Shown: positions 9,130 through 16,581, counted from the first letter of the stretch. The stretch: 24,257 bases of DNA from Desulfonema limicola (GCA_020722245.1 DYLE01000011.1:1-24257), one strand, 5' to 3'. The notes: generated from the letters alone by a model not told the origin. Numbers and translations: made by a program.

Positions 9130-9532
9130 CCATCTTCATGAACCGTCGAAAGGTGGATTGAATCTCTCCTTTATTGAAACGGATGGTGATGTCGATCTGT
9201 TTTAAGGTAAGCTCCGTGTCCTCGTCCATACTGATCACCAGATCCGCGGTGTTTATCTCCCAGGTATAGCCGGAATAATCCTCCCCGAAGTCCCCGGAAG
9301 ATGAGGCTTCCATGCCGGTGGGGTCTTCCAAAAACTCGGAGAGTTTGGCCTGGGCCAGCAAAGGCGCCAGGGTATAAAATCGAAAGGATTGGTTCATCAA
9401 AATCGTCTGTCCCTGAAGGCGGATAATGCTGACCAGAACCATGGCGATGACCGCCACCGAGACCAGGACCTCCAGCAGGGTAAAGCCGGGCTGAACGCCC
9501 TGAAGGATTTCATGACGCGATTTAAGGTTCAT
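9116..9532 (-). CDS. gspI: Type II secretion minor pseudopilin GspI
   Basis: Minor pseudopilin that with J and K starts pseudopilus assembly. The frame is open as far as 9808, but the only sensible start for a prepilin is the ATG at 9532, which gives a short basic leader (MNLKSRHEILQGVQPG) cut before FTLLEVLVSVAVIAMVLV. Glu is at mature position 5. The 138-residue product matches family size, and the mature part has LLAQAKLSEF and GYTWEI as in GspI. The start overlaps the gspH end by 11 bases, and no Shine-Dalgarno is obvious, so coupling to gspH translation is likely. Confidence 0.88.
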   Translation of the reverse strand: MNLKSRHEILQGVQPGFTLLEVLVSVAVIAMVLVSIIRLQGQTILMNQSFRFYTLAPLLAQAKLSEFLEDPTGMEASSSGDFGEDYSGYTWEINTADLVISMDEDTELTLKQIDITIRFNKGEIQSTFRRFMKMDAGA

Positions 9533-10055
9533 CGATATCGACATCGACACGAAGCAGAAACGGTTCAACATGGTATGCCAAACGGCGGTCCTGGTCGTCT
9601 TCCAAAAGGATCGTCGCCCTGTCCGAATACCCCTTTGGGTAAAAATTGATCCGGGCGATGCCGGAGGTAATTTTGTCCTGATCTGTAAATTCAACACCTG
9701 TAAGATGCACCCCTTCAGGAACCCGGTATACGTTGCCTTTTGGAGTGTCTTCATTTTCCCCCGTGGCCCTGACCTCCTCCTGGGTTGACGTCCACATCTC
9801 GTTTTCATCCATATCCAGGTTTAAGACCAACCCGGTCTGCTTTCTCACCGCCTCCTGTTTTAAAGACTTGACGGTCAGCTGCAGCCAGGCGGATAGCTTC
9901 CGTTGATCATCGGAAAAAAGGGAGATATCCAGCCGGGGTACCGAAAAAAAAAGAAGAAGGCTGATCAGAGAGATGACGACAACCAGCTCGATCAGGGTAA
10001 AACCCAGGTCCTTTTTGAAGGGTTGTTGAACGGGACCTGAAAAAAACACCGCCAT
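9522..10055 (-). CDS. gspH: Type II secretion pseudopilin GspH
   Basis: Minor pseudopilin of the GspH/FimT type. The cleavage motif DLG/FTLIELVVVISLISLLLFF has Glu at mature position 5. The downstream region (QRKLSAWLQLTVKSLKQEAV) matches the conserved helix of GspH. The reading frame extends to an ATG at 10334 inside gspG, but that part only mirrors gspG out of frame. The ATG at 10055 gives an 18-residue leader (MAVFFSGPVQQPFKKDLG) and a 177-residue protein, the usual size. No clear ribosome site precedes it. The gap to gspG is 55 bases. Confidence 0.87.
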   Translation of the reverse strand: MAVFFSGPVQQPFKKDLGFTLIELVVVISLISLLLFFSVPRLDISLFSDDQRKLSAWLQLTVKSLKQEAVRKQTGLVLNLDMDENEMWTSTQEEVRATGENEDTPKGNVYRVPEGVHLTGVEFTDQDKITSGIARINFYPKGYSDRATILLEDDQDRRLAYHVEPFLLRVDVDIDEP

Positions 10056-10110
10056 CGATGAAAAAAATGGGTCGCCGGCTTCGAACGGCTGTTTTATATA
10101 AAAAAAAAGA

Positions 10111-10563
10111 TTATTCGATTTCCCAGTTGTTGATATCCTTGTCATAACCCTCGCCGCCGGGCTCCCCATCGGCACCGTAGGAGATGATATCGTACTCCCC
10201 ATGAACACCGGGGCAGAGATAGGCGTAAGGATTCCCCCATGGATCGTTTGCGATCTTCCCCTTTTCAATATACCCGCCCTCCCGCCAGTTTTTTGGAATT
10301 TTGCCGGTGTCCGGAGCCGATACAAGGGCTTCAAGCCCCTGCTCGGTGGTGGGATACATGCCGTTGTCCAGCTTGTATAGCTTCAAAGCGGTCTCAAAGC
10401 CTTCAATATCGACCCTGGCCTTAACCTGTTTGGCCTGCTCCGGGCGCCCCATGATTTTCGGGGCCACCCATACCGCCAGGATACTCAAAATCACGATGAC
10501 CACCATCAATTCAATCAGGGTAAAGCCCCTGCTGTTTTTAAGCACCGACACCTGGTTGTTCAT
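10111..10563 (-). CDS. gspG: Type II secretion major pseudopilin GspG
   Basis: Main subunit of the pseudopilus. The leader MNNQVSVLKNSRG is cut before FTLIELMVVIVILSILAVWV, with Glu at mature position 5. Family-defining segments follow: APKIMGRPEQAKQ, LYKLDNGMYPTTEQGLEAL, and DPWGNPYAYLCPG. The C-terminal calcium-site region DIISYGADGEPGGEGYDKDI is also present. It is 150 residues, normal size. A GGGG at 10572-10575, eight bases before the ATG, can serve as ribosome site. It is the first gene of the T2SS transcript as seen here, which fits high expression of the major subunit. Confidence 0.96.
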   Translation of the reverse strand: MNNQVSVLKNSRGFTLIELMVVIVILSILAVWVAPKIMGRPEQAKQVKARVDIEGFETALKLYKLDNGMYPTTEQGLEALVSAPDTGKIPKNWREGGYIEKGKIANDPWGNPYAYLCPGVHGEYDIISYGADGEPGGEGYDKDINNWEIE

Positions 10564-10590
10564 GTTCTGATCCCCACACCGGTTTTTTTC

Positions 10591-10631
10591 CCATTTTTTA
10601 ATGGAAACCCATTTAAAAAAATGCTAAATGG
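10591..10631 (-). promoter_or_regulatory. Alternating inverted-repeat arms in the gspG leader
   Basis: Four short arms alternate in sense: CCATT (10591-10595), AATGG (10600-10604), CCATTT (10609-10614) and AAATGG (10626-10631). Arms 1:2 and 3:4 can pair, or instead 2:3, so the RNA has two mutually exclusive folds. The middle pair is extended by a flanking T-run and A-run. It lies between the putative promoter and the gspG ribosome site. Stems are short and AU-rich, so stability is doubtful. Confidence 0.35.
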
Positions 10632-10643
10632 AACATTTATATT

Positions 10644-10672
10644 TATCTATCGAATGCGCCTTGTAATATCAA
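10644..10672 (-). promoter_or_regulatory. Putative promoter of the gsp operon
   Basis: On the minus strand TTGATA (10667-10672) and TAGATA (10644-10649) are separated by 17 bases. The -35 matches the sigma-70 consensus at five of six positions; the -10 is weaker (three of six). It lies about 80 bases before the gspG start in the only gap upstream of the operon. The call is by eye. Confidence 0.4.
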
Positions 10673-10720
10673 GCTTTTTTAAAAATCAAAACCGGCAACA
10701 ACCCGGCGCCCAGAGAACAA

Positions 10721-11518
10721 ATGGATAAGACGCATCAGACCGCCCTTTTGGATACCCCTGAGGTCACAAGCCTTCTTTTCTATCCCAGAAAGGAAAGCGG
10801 CCGAAGGTTGCCTATCAACGCCGCCAGCATGGACATCCCCGTGGCACCCGGCATTACCGTTGGCGCCCGTCTATATCTTGCCTCTTCGGAAAAACACCAC
10901 ATCCTGTTTTTTCACGGCAATGGTGAGATCGCCGAGGATTATGACGATATCGGACCGGTTTACACCGATTACGGGATCAGTTTCATCGTCGTGGATTACC
11001 GCGGGTATGGAAGAAGCAAAGGCGTTCCAGGGGTAAGCGCCATGATTGAGGATACCCACCCGGTATTCAACCATGTCTGCGAGTGGCTCAACCGGGAAAA
11101 TCGAACCGGCGGCCTGTGGGTCATGGGCCGCTCCCTGGGAAGCGCCTCCGCCATTGAGATCGCCAACGCTTATGCGCAAAAAATAGATGGGCTGATTATT
11201 GAAAGCGGGTTTGCCCATACCCTTTCATTGCTCAAACGGCTCGGGATCAACACAGACAAAATCGGCATCGCAGAAGACCAGGTGTTTTCAAACGCAAAAA
11301 AAATCGCCTGTTTTTCCAAGCCGACATTGATCATTCATGCCGAGTATGACCAGATCATTCCTCTGCGCCACGGCGAAGATCTGTTTGATGCCTCGCCGGC
11401 AAAAAGGAAAAAATTTTATCGGGTTCCTGAAGCGGATCACAACACTCTCATGCTGGTCTCCGGCAGGCGCTATTTTGAGACCATACGCGACTTCATCTAC
11501 CCTGATCCATCGGCATGA
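10721..11518 (+). CDS. Alpha/beta hydrolase (serine hydrolase)
   Basis: Cytoplasmic alpha/beta-hydrolase of about 265 residues without a signal peptide. The oxyanion segment is FFHGNGE (63-69). The nucleophile elbow is GRSLGS with Ser138. The probable acid is Asp210 in HAEYDQIIP and the histidine is His240 in EADHNTL, so the triad is complete. VVDYRGYGRSKG (90-101) is characteristic of the BEM46/serine-aminopeptidase-like subgroup. Substrate cannot be told from sequence. It ends 15 bases before the PfaD-like gene, so the two are likely co-transcribed. A thioesterase or acyl-hydrolase role for products of that partner is possible, but this is inference. The start is an ATG with a modest GAGAAC upstream. 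Confidence 0.88.
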   Translation: MDKTHQTALLDTPEVTSLLFYPRKESGRRLPINAASMDIPVAPGITVGARLYLASSEKHHILFFHGNGEIAEDYDDIGPVYTDYGISFIVVDYRGYGRSKGVPGVSAMIEDTHPVFNHVCEWLNRENRTGGLWVMGRSLGSASAIEIANAYAQKIDGLIIESGFAHTLSLLKRLGINTDKIGIAEDQVFSNAKKIACFSKPTLIIHAEYDQIIPLRHGEDLFDASPAKRKKFYRVPEADHNTLMLVSGRRYFETIRDFIYPDPSA

Positions 11519-11533
11519 CCGGCAGATCCACCA

Positions 11534-13180
11534 ATGAGGGTAAACAAAAAAAAAACAGCCTGGATTCAGCCGAATCAACGCCCCCAGACCGAACCGGACG
11601 CGATTCATGAGGCGATCCATGATGTCGGGAAACCCCTCTTTATAGTAGACCTAGACGGAAAGCCGGGCGTCTGCAGCGGATCCCCATCGGACATAAAGGC
11701 CGCATCGGCAGAAAAGGGCGGCTTTCCCATTTTAGGCTACGCCCCGCCCCTTTACCCGAACGCCCTCGGAAGTTCTCTATTTAAAAAGCGCCACCACCTG
11801 GGTTACGCCTGCCTTGCCGGCGCCATGGCATGCGGCATTTCATCCGTGGAGCTGGTCAAGGCCGCCGGAAAATCCAAAATGATGGGCTTTTTCGGCTCTG
11901 CCGGGCTTTCCCTGAGTGAGGTTGAAACGGCGGTTCACCGCCTGAAAAAAGAGGCCTTTGATCTTCCTTGGGGTGTTAACCTTGTCTTTTCCATGGGCGG
12001 GTCTGAGCGTGAAATGAAGGTGGTAGAGCTGCTGCTTGACCAGGGGATTTGCGTGATCAGCGCTGCCGGCTACATGAAGCTGACCGAGCCCCTGGTGTAT
12101 TACCGGATCAAGGGGATTGAAAAAAATGGAAGCGGAGAAATCCTCTGCACCAACCGTATCATCGCCAAGACCTCACGGCTTGAGATCGGCCGTCGGTTTT
12201 TGTCCCCGCCGCCCGACCCCCTGATTCAACGGCTGCTGGAGCGGCGAAGGATTTCAGAAACCCAGGCATCCCTTGCCAGGCAGATCCCCATGGCGGATGA
12301 TCTCACGGTGGAAGCGGATTCCGCCGGCCATACGGATAACCGCCCGGCGCTATCCCTGATGCCCGCCATGCTTGATCTGCGAAACGCACTGTATGAGAGG
12401 TACCATTATCCCTTTCTTCCCGGTATCGGCCTTGGCGGGGGGATTGCCACGCCCCTGGCTGTTTCGGCGGCCTTCTCCCTGGGGGCGGAGTATGTGCTCA
12501 CCGGATCCATCAATCAGGCCTGCGTGGAGGCCGGAACCTCAAAGAAGGTCAAGGAAATGCTTTGCCGTGCCGGCCAGACCGATGTGGCCATGGCGCCTTC
12601 AGCCGACCTGTTTGAAATGGGGATACAGGTTCAGGTGCTAAAAAAAGGCACCCAGTTTCCATTACGTGCGAAAAAACTCTATGACCTGTACCGCAGCCAC
12701 GATGGCTTTGACCGAATCCCGAAAGAGCAAAAAAAGGAGATTGAAGAGACGCTGTTTCAAAACAGCTTTGAAGAGGAATGGCGGCAGACCTGCAAATTCT
12801 TCGAAACCTATGATCCGAAGCAGCTTGAACGGGCGGCGGTCGACCCAAAACACCAGATGGCCCTGGTGTTTCGTTCCTACCTGGGAAAATCCGCAAGATG
12901 GGCGATCCAGGGCGACCCCTTGCGGATAAAAGACTACCAGATCTGGTGCGGACCTTCCATGGGCGCCTTCAATGACTGGGTAAAAGGAAGCTTTCTTGAG
13001 GACCCGGCCAACCGATCCTTTGAAACCGTCTCCTTGAACCTTTTGTTCGGGGCCTGCGTGGAAATTCGAAGGCGGTATCTTATAAACTCAGGGGTTCAGC
13101 TTCCCCCCGGAACAGGGAGGTTCACCCCCATGCCGCTTTCAGAGATTCAAAAAAAACTTGACCTTCAGACATCGATTTAA
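11534..13180 (+). CDS. PfaD-family FMN enoyl reductase (PUFA/polyketide type)
   Basis: 548-residue protein of the PfaD family, the trans-acting FMN-dependent enoyl reductase of polyunsaturated fatty acid and trans-AT polyketide synthases. Characteristic segments are GYACLAGAMACGISSVELV (90-108), KMMGFFGSAGLSLSEV (115-130), and the nitronate-monooxygenase-like barrel with PFLPGIGLGGGIATPLA and GAEYVLTGSINQACVEAGTS (about residues 294-340). The extended C-terminus (KLYDLYRSHDGFDRIP; QIWCGPSMGAFNDWVKGSFL) is present in full, as in PfaD and unlike plain nitronate monooxygenases. No PfaA/B/C-type synthase is in the window, so it acts on a synthase elsewhere or in another role. It probably forms a two-gene unit with the preceding hydrolase. 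Confidence 0.9.
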   Translation: MRVNKKKTAWIQPNQRPQTEPDAIHEAIHDVGKPLFIVDLDGKPGVCSGSPSDIKAASAEKGGFPILGYAPPLYPNALGSSLFKKRHHLGYACLAGAMACGISSVELVKAAGKSKMMGFFGSAGLSLSEVETAVHRLKKEAFDLPWGVNLVFSMGGSEREMKVVELLLDQGICVISAAGYMKLTEPLVYYRIKGIEKNGSGEILCTNRIIAKTSRLEIGRRFLSPPPDPLIQRLLERRRISETQASLARQIPMADDLTVEADSAGHTDNRPALSLMPAMLDLRNALYERYHYPFLPGIGLGGGIATPLAVSAAFSLGAEYVLTGSINQACVEAGTSKKVKEMLCRAGQTDVAMAPSADLFEMGIQVQVLKKGTQFPLRAKKLYDLYRSHDGFDRIPKEQKKEIEETLFQNSFEEEWRQTCKFFETYDPKQLERAAVDPKHQMALVFRSYLGKSARWAIQGDPLRIKDYQIWCGPSMGAFNDWVKGSFLEDPANRSFETVSLNLLFGACVEIRRRYLINSGVQLPPGTGRFTPMPLSEIQKKLDLQTSI

Positions 13181-13255
13181 TTTAATGTAATATATAAGGT
13201 TTAATAATATAACTATTTAAAAATATGTAAAATATACAGATAGCCAAGTGATCTG
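13181..13255. other. AT-rich convergent gap
   Basis: A 75-base, strongly AT-rich spacer between the ends of the PfaD-like gene (plus) and the biotin ligase gene (minus). Only a weak inverted repeat (ATAGC/GCTAT spaced by ten bases) is seen, extending into the end of the ligase gene. No convincing GC-rich intrinsic terminator for either gene. Confidence 0.5.
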
Positions 13256-14206
13256 CTATGCTGGAAGAATACTTCCCGCATACAGGGTCTGTTCCTTGCC
13301 GTTTGATTTCAACCTCAGTCCTCCGTCTTGGGACAGGCCGGAGACTGTGGCCACAAACACCCTTCCATCGGCTGTTTTCACCATAACCCGGCTGCCGACC
13401 CAGGCGATGCATGGGCATAGAGCAGAGATAAAATTTTCGGGCGTCATGCCGTAAATGATCTCCTCAAAAAGAGACTTTCCCTTTTCCACAAGCTTTAACC
13501 ATAAATGAAGAGGCGTGGCCTCAAACCCGTGCGCAAGCAGATGGGTGGCGGGGAGGGCAAAATCGTTTCTTAAAAGCCTGTCGCCAGGGGAAGAGGAAAC
13601 ATTCAAACCGATGCCGATAAGCCGCCGGTTCGACCGGGTTTCCGCAAGAACCCCGCCGAACTTTCTTTCCCCTATCAGCAGGTCATTGGGCCATTTGATC
13701 CTCACCGCCAGGCCAAGCCGCTCCATTGCCTTTGCTAGCATATACCCAGCCAGCAGAGGGGTGAGCGCAAGCCATCTCATACCGTCCGCCCCCATAGAGT
13801 CGGCATCCGGCCATCGCCATGCCGCGTAAATATTTCCAGGAGGAGAAACCCAGCTGCGTTTATACTGTCCTCTTCCGGCTTTCTGGGAAAGGGCCAGAAC
13901 AGAATCCCAGGGTTTAAGGCTTCCGGCTTCGATGAGCCGCCATGCGACATCCATGCCGGAACCGCATTCGCCGCAGATGATGACAGACGGCCCCCTCTCC
14001 CCCCTGCTCGACCGCCAGGCTCGACCGGCAGCAATCCTCCCTGCCGGATCCCGATAATCAACTTCCTTCCAGGGGGCATATGCATGAACCTCCCGTGCCC
14101 ATAGCCCGTGGCTGGCGGCCAGAATTTTCGGATCAACAGGTGCAGCGAGCCCTTGTTCCTCAAAATCGCAAATCAACGGAATGCAGCCTGAGTAAGACCG
14201 CTTCAC
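13256..14206 (-). CDS. birA: Biotin--protein ligase with unusual N-terminal extension
   Basis: Attaches biotin to carboxyl-carrier proteins via biotinyl-AMP. Core motifs: GRGQYKRSW (111-119, the biotin/AMP loop), KWPNDLL (171-177), KFGGVLAE (182-189), GIGLNV (198-203), and a C-terminal SH3-like BirA_C domain ending in YAGSILPA. The first ~78 residues do not look like the BirA winged helix or like a minimal class I ligase; they match nothing I recognise. The usual substrate-site STxD/E after strand one is replaced by CGSGMDVAWRL (81-91). The start is GTG at 14206, overlapping the upstream stop by four bases (GTGA), with AAGGA at 14214-14218 seven bases upstream, so the extension appears to be translated. 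Repressor function is unlikely without a helix-turn-helix. Confidence 0.88.
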   Translation of the reverse strand: MKRSYSGCIPLICDFEEQGLAAPVDPKILAASHGLWAREVHAYAPWKEVDYRDPAGRIAAGRAWRSSRGERGPSVIICGECGSGMDVAWRLIEAGSLKPWDSVLALSQKAGRGQYKRSWVSPPGNIYAAWRWPDADSMGADGMRWLALTPLLAGYMLAKAMERLGLAVRIKWPNDLLIGERKFGGVLAETRSNRRLIGIGLNVSSSPGDRLLRNDFALPATHLLAHGFEATPLHLWLKLVEKGKSLFEEIIYGMTPENFISALCPCIAWVGSRVMVKTADGRVFVATVSGLSQDGGLRLKSNGKEQTLYAGSILPA

Positions 14207-14865
14207 AGGCGTATCCTTTGATAGGTGTTTTTTACTGCATCAAAAACCCCACACTCTTTATTTTCCACAGAACCTACCACAATGATATACCGTTCATGGG
14301 GATTGATCCCCAGAGGTTCTCCAGGGCTGATCGCCTCCCGGGTCACCCCCTTGGGCCGCCATCGAAAAACGATGGAATGGTGTGAATGCCCGCAAAAAAT
14401 AATTCGGTAGGGGGTGTCTTTAAACACCTGGGCTGCCCGGACCGTGTCGCCGGTATCAATGGGCTCATAAAATGCGCGGATGGAATCATACGGCAGGGAA
14501 TGGGCGAAACAAAGGTCGTTTAAGACCTTTTTCGTGGGAAGACCCCTCAAAAAATTGAGGATGCCCTTTCGCTGGGCGGCGGAAACAGGCATCGATGCCC
14601 CGTTTTCCAGGGCTTTTTCCACCTGGTAGTCGTTGTTTCCTTTTACGCTCCCGATGTTATTGTGCTGAATGGTATCAAGAAGATCAACCAGGCCCTCGTC
14701 CCCGCAGGAGTCAAAGATATCCCCCAGGTGCATCATCAGCTCCACGTTTTCAAGCTGCAACCGCCGAATGCAGGCCCGGGTGGCCGGCAGGTTGCCGTGG
14801 GAATCGGCGATAAGCCCGATTCGCGGGATGTCGGGATCCGAAAAATCAATCAGGGAGCAGGTCAT
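14203..14865 (-). CDS. YfcE/MJ0936-like metallophosphoesterase
   Basis: Small cytoplasmic calcineurin-like phosphoesterase of the YfcE family (phosphodiesterase activity known for relatives; natural substrate unknown here). Metal-binding motifs are in order: GLIADSHGN near the start, MHLGDIFD, VKGNNDYQ, CFAHSLPYD and FCGHSHHSI. The frame is open to an ATG at 14916, but the ATG at 14865 (MTCSLIDFSDPDIP) brings the first motif to the normal distance. It overlaps the end of the DHH/CBS gene by 20 bases, in keeping with coupled translation. Its stop overlaps the GTG start of the biotin ligase gene. All metal ligands appear intact. Confidence 0.88.
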   Translation of the reverse strand: MTCSLIDFSDPDIPRIGLIADSHGNLPATRACIRRLQLENVELMMHLGDIFDSCGDEGLVDLLDTIQHNNIGSVKGNNDYQVEKALENGASMPVSAAQRKGILNFLRGLPTKKVLNDLCFAHSLPYDSIRAFYEPIDTGDTVRAAQVFKDTPYRIIFCGHSHHSIVFRWRPKGVTREAISPGEPLGINPHERYIIVVGSVENKECGVFDAVKNTYQRIRL

Positions 14866-16141
14866 AAAAATAACGCATGGTGTCCGAGCGCGACATGATG
14901 CCGACGATACGCCCATCCTTTACAACGGGGAGCCGGCCGATATCGTATTTCACCATTAACCGGGCCGCCTCCGTGGGACTTTTATCCGGATCAATGGTGA
15001 TGTTTTTTGTACTCATAAACGCCTTGACCGGGGACCGCATCTGATCGCTTTTTTTCAGCTTTTTAAAATCCCTGCGTGAAATCACGCCCACCAGCCGGTC
15101 GTTGTCCACCACGGGGAATCCGGTGCATCCCTTTTCCTCTAAAAACTCCAGGACCTGCGCCATGCTCATATCCGGGGTAACGGTGAACACCGGGTAGGAC
15201 ATTAGGTCCCTCACCATGACCGATGTCTGCTGGTTTCCCCGCATCAGTTCCAGCACCCATTCCTTTAACTTTCGAGGATTGGCGCCTTTGATCATGGCCG
15301 ATCCCGCGCCGGGATGCCCGCCCCCTCCCATGCTCCTCATGATCTGGCCGATATTGATTTCATCCGCATTGCTTCGGCCGATAACGATGCAGTCTTCATG
15401 CTCCTTGTGAACGAATATGGCAACAGCCACGTCAAGGTTGAGAATCTCCCGGTACATATGCACCACCAGGGATAAATTGTTGACGTGCCCGTCAATGTTA
15501 ATGATATGAACGCTGACGCTGAGGTTCCTGATTTTCATGCGAGGGGCGGTTTTAAGCATTTCAAACAGGATGTTTTTCTGCTTCTGACCGTAGGCCGGCT
15601 GCAGAAAGGCCGATAAAATGCTCAGGTTCGCCTTGTTCTCAAGCAGGAATCCGGCGGCGTGGGCGTCCTCGGCGGTGGCAGAAGGAAAAGTCAGATTTCC
15701 CGTGTCCTCGTAGAGCCCGATCAAAAAAAGCGTCGCCTGCATCGGCGTCAATGGAATATCCTGCTTTTGAATCTCGCGAAGCATCAGGGTGATATTGGCG
15801 CCCATGCTTTCCGTGCATTTCCAGGCGGGGTTCAGATCACAGACATCCTCATGATGGTCCCAGAGAAAAACCTCAACCCCCCGTTCCTGGAGCTCATTCA
15901 TCCGTTCCAGCCGGGACCATTTGCTCGTATCCACGACGATCAACCGATCGACTCTACTCAGATCAATCTCTTTGATGGTGTGGGTTTCAAAGAGGTCCTT
16001 GTGAATGGAGAGAAAGGCTTTACAATTGGGATTGATCGCCCGGGGAAGCACCGGTACAGCGCCGGGATAAATGAGGGTTCCGGCGATGACCGAGGCCAAC
16101 CCATCAAAATCCGTGCCCCGATGGGTGGTAATCATCTGCAT
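14846..16141 (-). CDS. DHH/DHHA1 phosphoesterase with two CBS domains
   Basis: 431-residue cytoplasmic protein. The DHH domain shows HRGTDFD (7-13), Asp71 in VVDTS, DHH at 95-97 and LYEDTGN (143-149). The DHHA1 part ends with GGGGHPGAG (272-280), so the manganese phosphoesterase site of the NrnA-like family looks complete. Two CBS domains follow (about 308-362 and 371-428), normally adenine-nucleotide sensors. This DHH-CBS module is known as the front part of long A-adding tRNA nucleotidyltransferase-like proteins (Aquifex type), but here a stop follows the second CBS domain and no polymerase domain is in the next gene. It is the first full-size gene of a three-gene overlapping unit. The most likely activity is nanoRNA or pAp phosphoesterase under nucleotide control (inference). 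Confidence 0.9.
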   Translation of the reverse strand: MQMITTHRGTDFDGLASVIAGTLIYPGAVPVLPRAINPNCKAFLSIHKDLFETHTIKEIDLSRVDRLIVVDTSKWSRLERMNELQERGVEVFLWDHHEDVCDLNPAWKCTESMGANITLMLREIQKQDIPLTPMQATLFLIGLYEDTGNLTFPSATAEDAHAAGFLLENKANLSILSAFLQPAYGQKQKNILFEMLKTAPRMKIRNLSVSVHIINIDGHVNNLSLVVHMYREILNLDVAVAIFVHKEHEDCIVIGRSNADEINIGQIMRSMGGGGHPGAGSAMIKGANPRKLKEWVLELMRGNQQTSVMVRDLMSYPVFTVTPDMSMAQVLEFLEEKGCTGFPVVDNDRLVGVISRRDFKKLKKSDQMRSPVKAFMSTKNITIDPDKSPTEAARLMVKYDIGRLPVVKDGRIVGIMSRSDTMRYFYDLLPD

Positions 16142-16192
16142 GGCAAGTCCCGGCTTATTTTTAAATGCATCAGGGGTTGTTGAACCGCATGG

Positions 16193-16294
16193 TTATGATC
16201 CGGCAAGGATCGCGTCAATCAGCCGGAGGATTTTTTCGACATTTTTTAGTTTATGTATGACGCCATGCGCCAAAAAAGTCAAGGGGTTTGGCAT
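16193..16294 (-). CDS. Possible 33-residue small protein or leader peptide
   Basis: An ATG at 16294 opens a 33-codon frame ending in TAA, 51 bases before the DHH/CBS gene on the same strand. The product is short, has no acidic N-terminus, and ends in an amphipathic helix-like stretch (KLKNVEKILRLIDAILAG). No Shine-Dalgarno is visible before the ATG; a TTG inside could be another start. It may be a chance frame; the helix pattern and position are the only support. Confidence 0.2.
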   Translation of the reverse strand: MPNPLTFLAHGVIHKLKNVEKILRLIDAILAGS

Positions 16295-16349
16295 CAACAA
16301 AAGGATTAACCCACGCCAAATCTCGGAATCAGATGGTTTTTATTTTATC

Positions 16350-16379
16350 TTGACTTCAAATAAGATAAATTATTATTAT
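16350..16379 (+). promoter_or_regulatory. Putative promoter of the PilZ gene
   Basis: TTGACT (16350-16355) and TATTAT (16374-16379), each five of six to sigma-70 consensus, are separated by 18 bases in an AT-rich setting. A transcript from here would carry a leader of roughly 215 bases before the PilZ gene. Confidence 0.5.
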
Positions 16380-16404
16380 ATTTTAGTAAGTTAACCCTAC
16401 AATG

Positions 16405-16434
16405 GGACTTATCAAGATAAGCAACTGGACTTAT
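16405..16434 (+). repeat. Inverted and direct repeats just downstream of the promoter
   Basis: CTTATC-AA-GATAAG (16408-16421) is a perfect inverted repeat with 6-base arms. GGACTTAT occurs twice (16405-16412 and 16427-16434), 22 bases apart, about two helical turns. Placement 25-55 bases after the -10 suits an operator. No regulator is known. Confidence 0.35.
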
Positions 16435-16535
16435 TTGATTTATCGAATTTTCGAGATTTTCGATTTTTTCTTTGATTTTCAGTTACCTAGTCTACAAATA
16501 ACGGTGTAAGGTTAATGTAAAAGGATTCGGAAGGC

Positions 16536-16581
16536 GCGCCATACCAGGCGCAAGCTTCGGTGAACCCAAACGGCTTTTTTT
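16536..16581 (+). promoter_or_regulatory. Leader hairpin and T-run before the PilZ gene
   Basis: A perfect 5-base stem GCGCC/GGCGC closes a 6-base loop (16536-16551). After it come AAGC...GCTT arms around a 16-base interior and a run of seven T (16575-16581), 21 bases before the ATG. The second stem is weak, so this is at best a poor terminator or an attenuator-like element. It does not match the conserved core of c-di-GMP riboswitches as I know them. Confidence 0.25.

Noticed and set aside
9533..9808. 92-residue N-terminal extension of GspI
   Set aside because: It lies within gspH in another frame and would bury the prepilin signal; the short leader from 9532 fits the family.
10056..10334. 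93-residue N-terminal extension of GspH
   Set aside because: It overlaps gspG out of frame and would place the prepilin cleavage site far from the start.
11534..13180. Plain nitronate monooxygenase
   Set aside because: The length and the conserved C-terminal region (CGPSMGAFNDWVKGS) fit PfaD, not the shorter monooxygenases.
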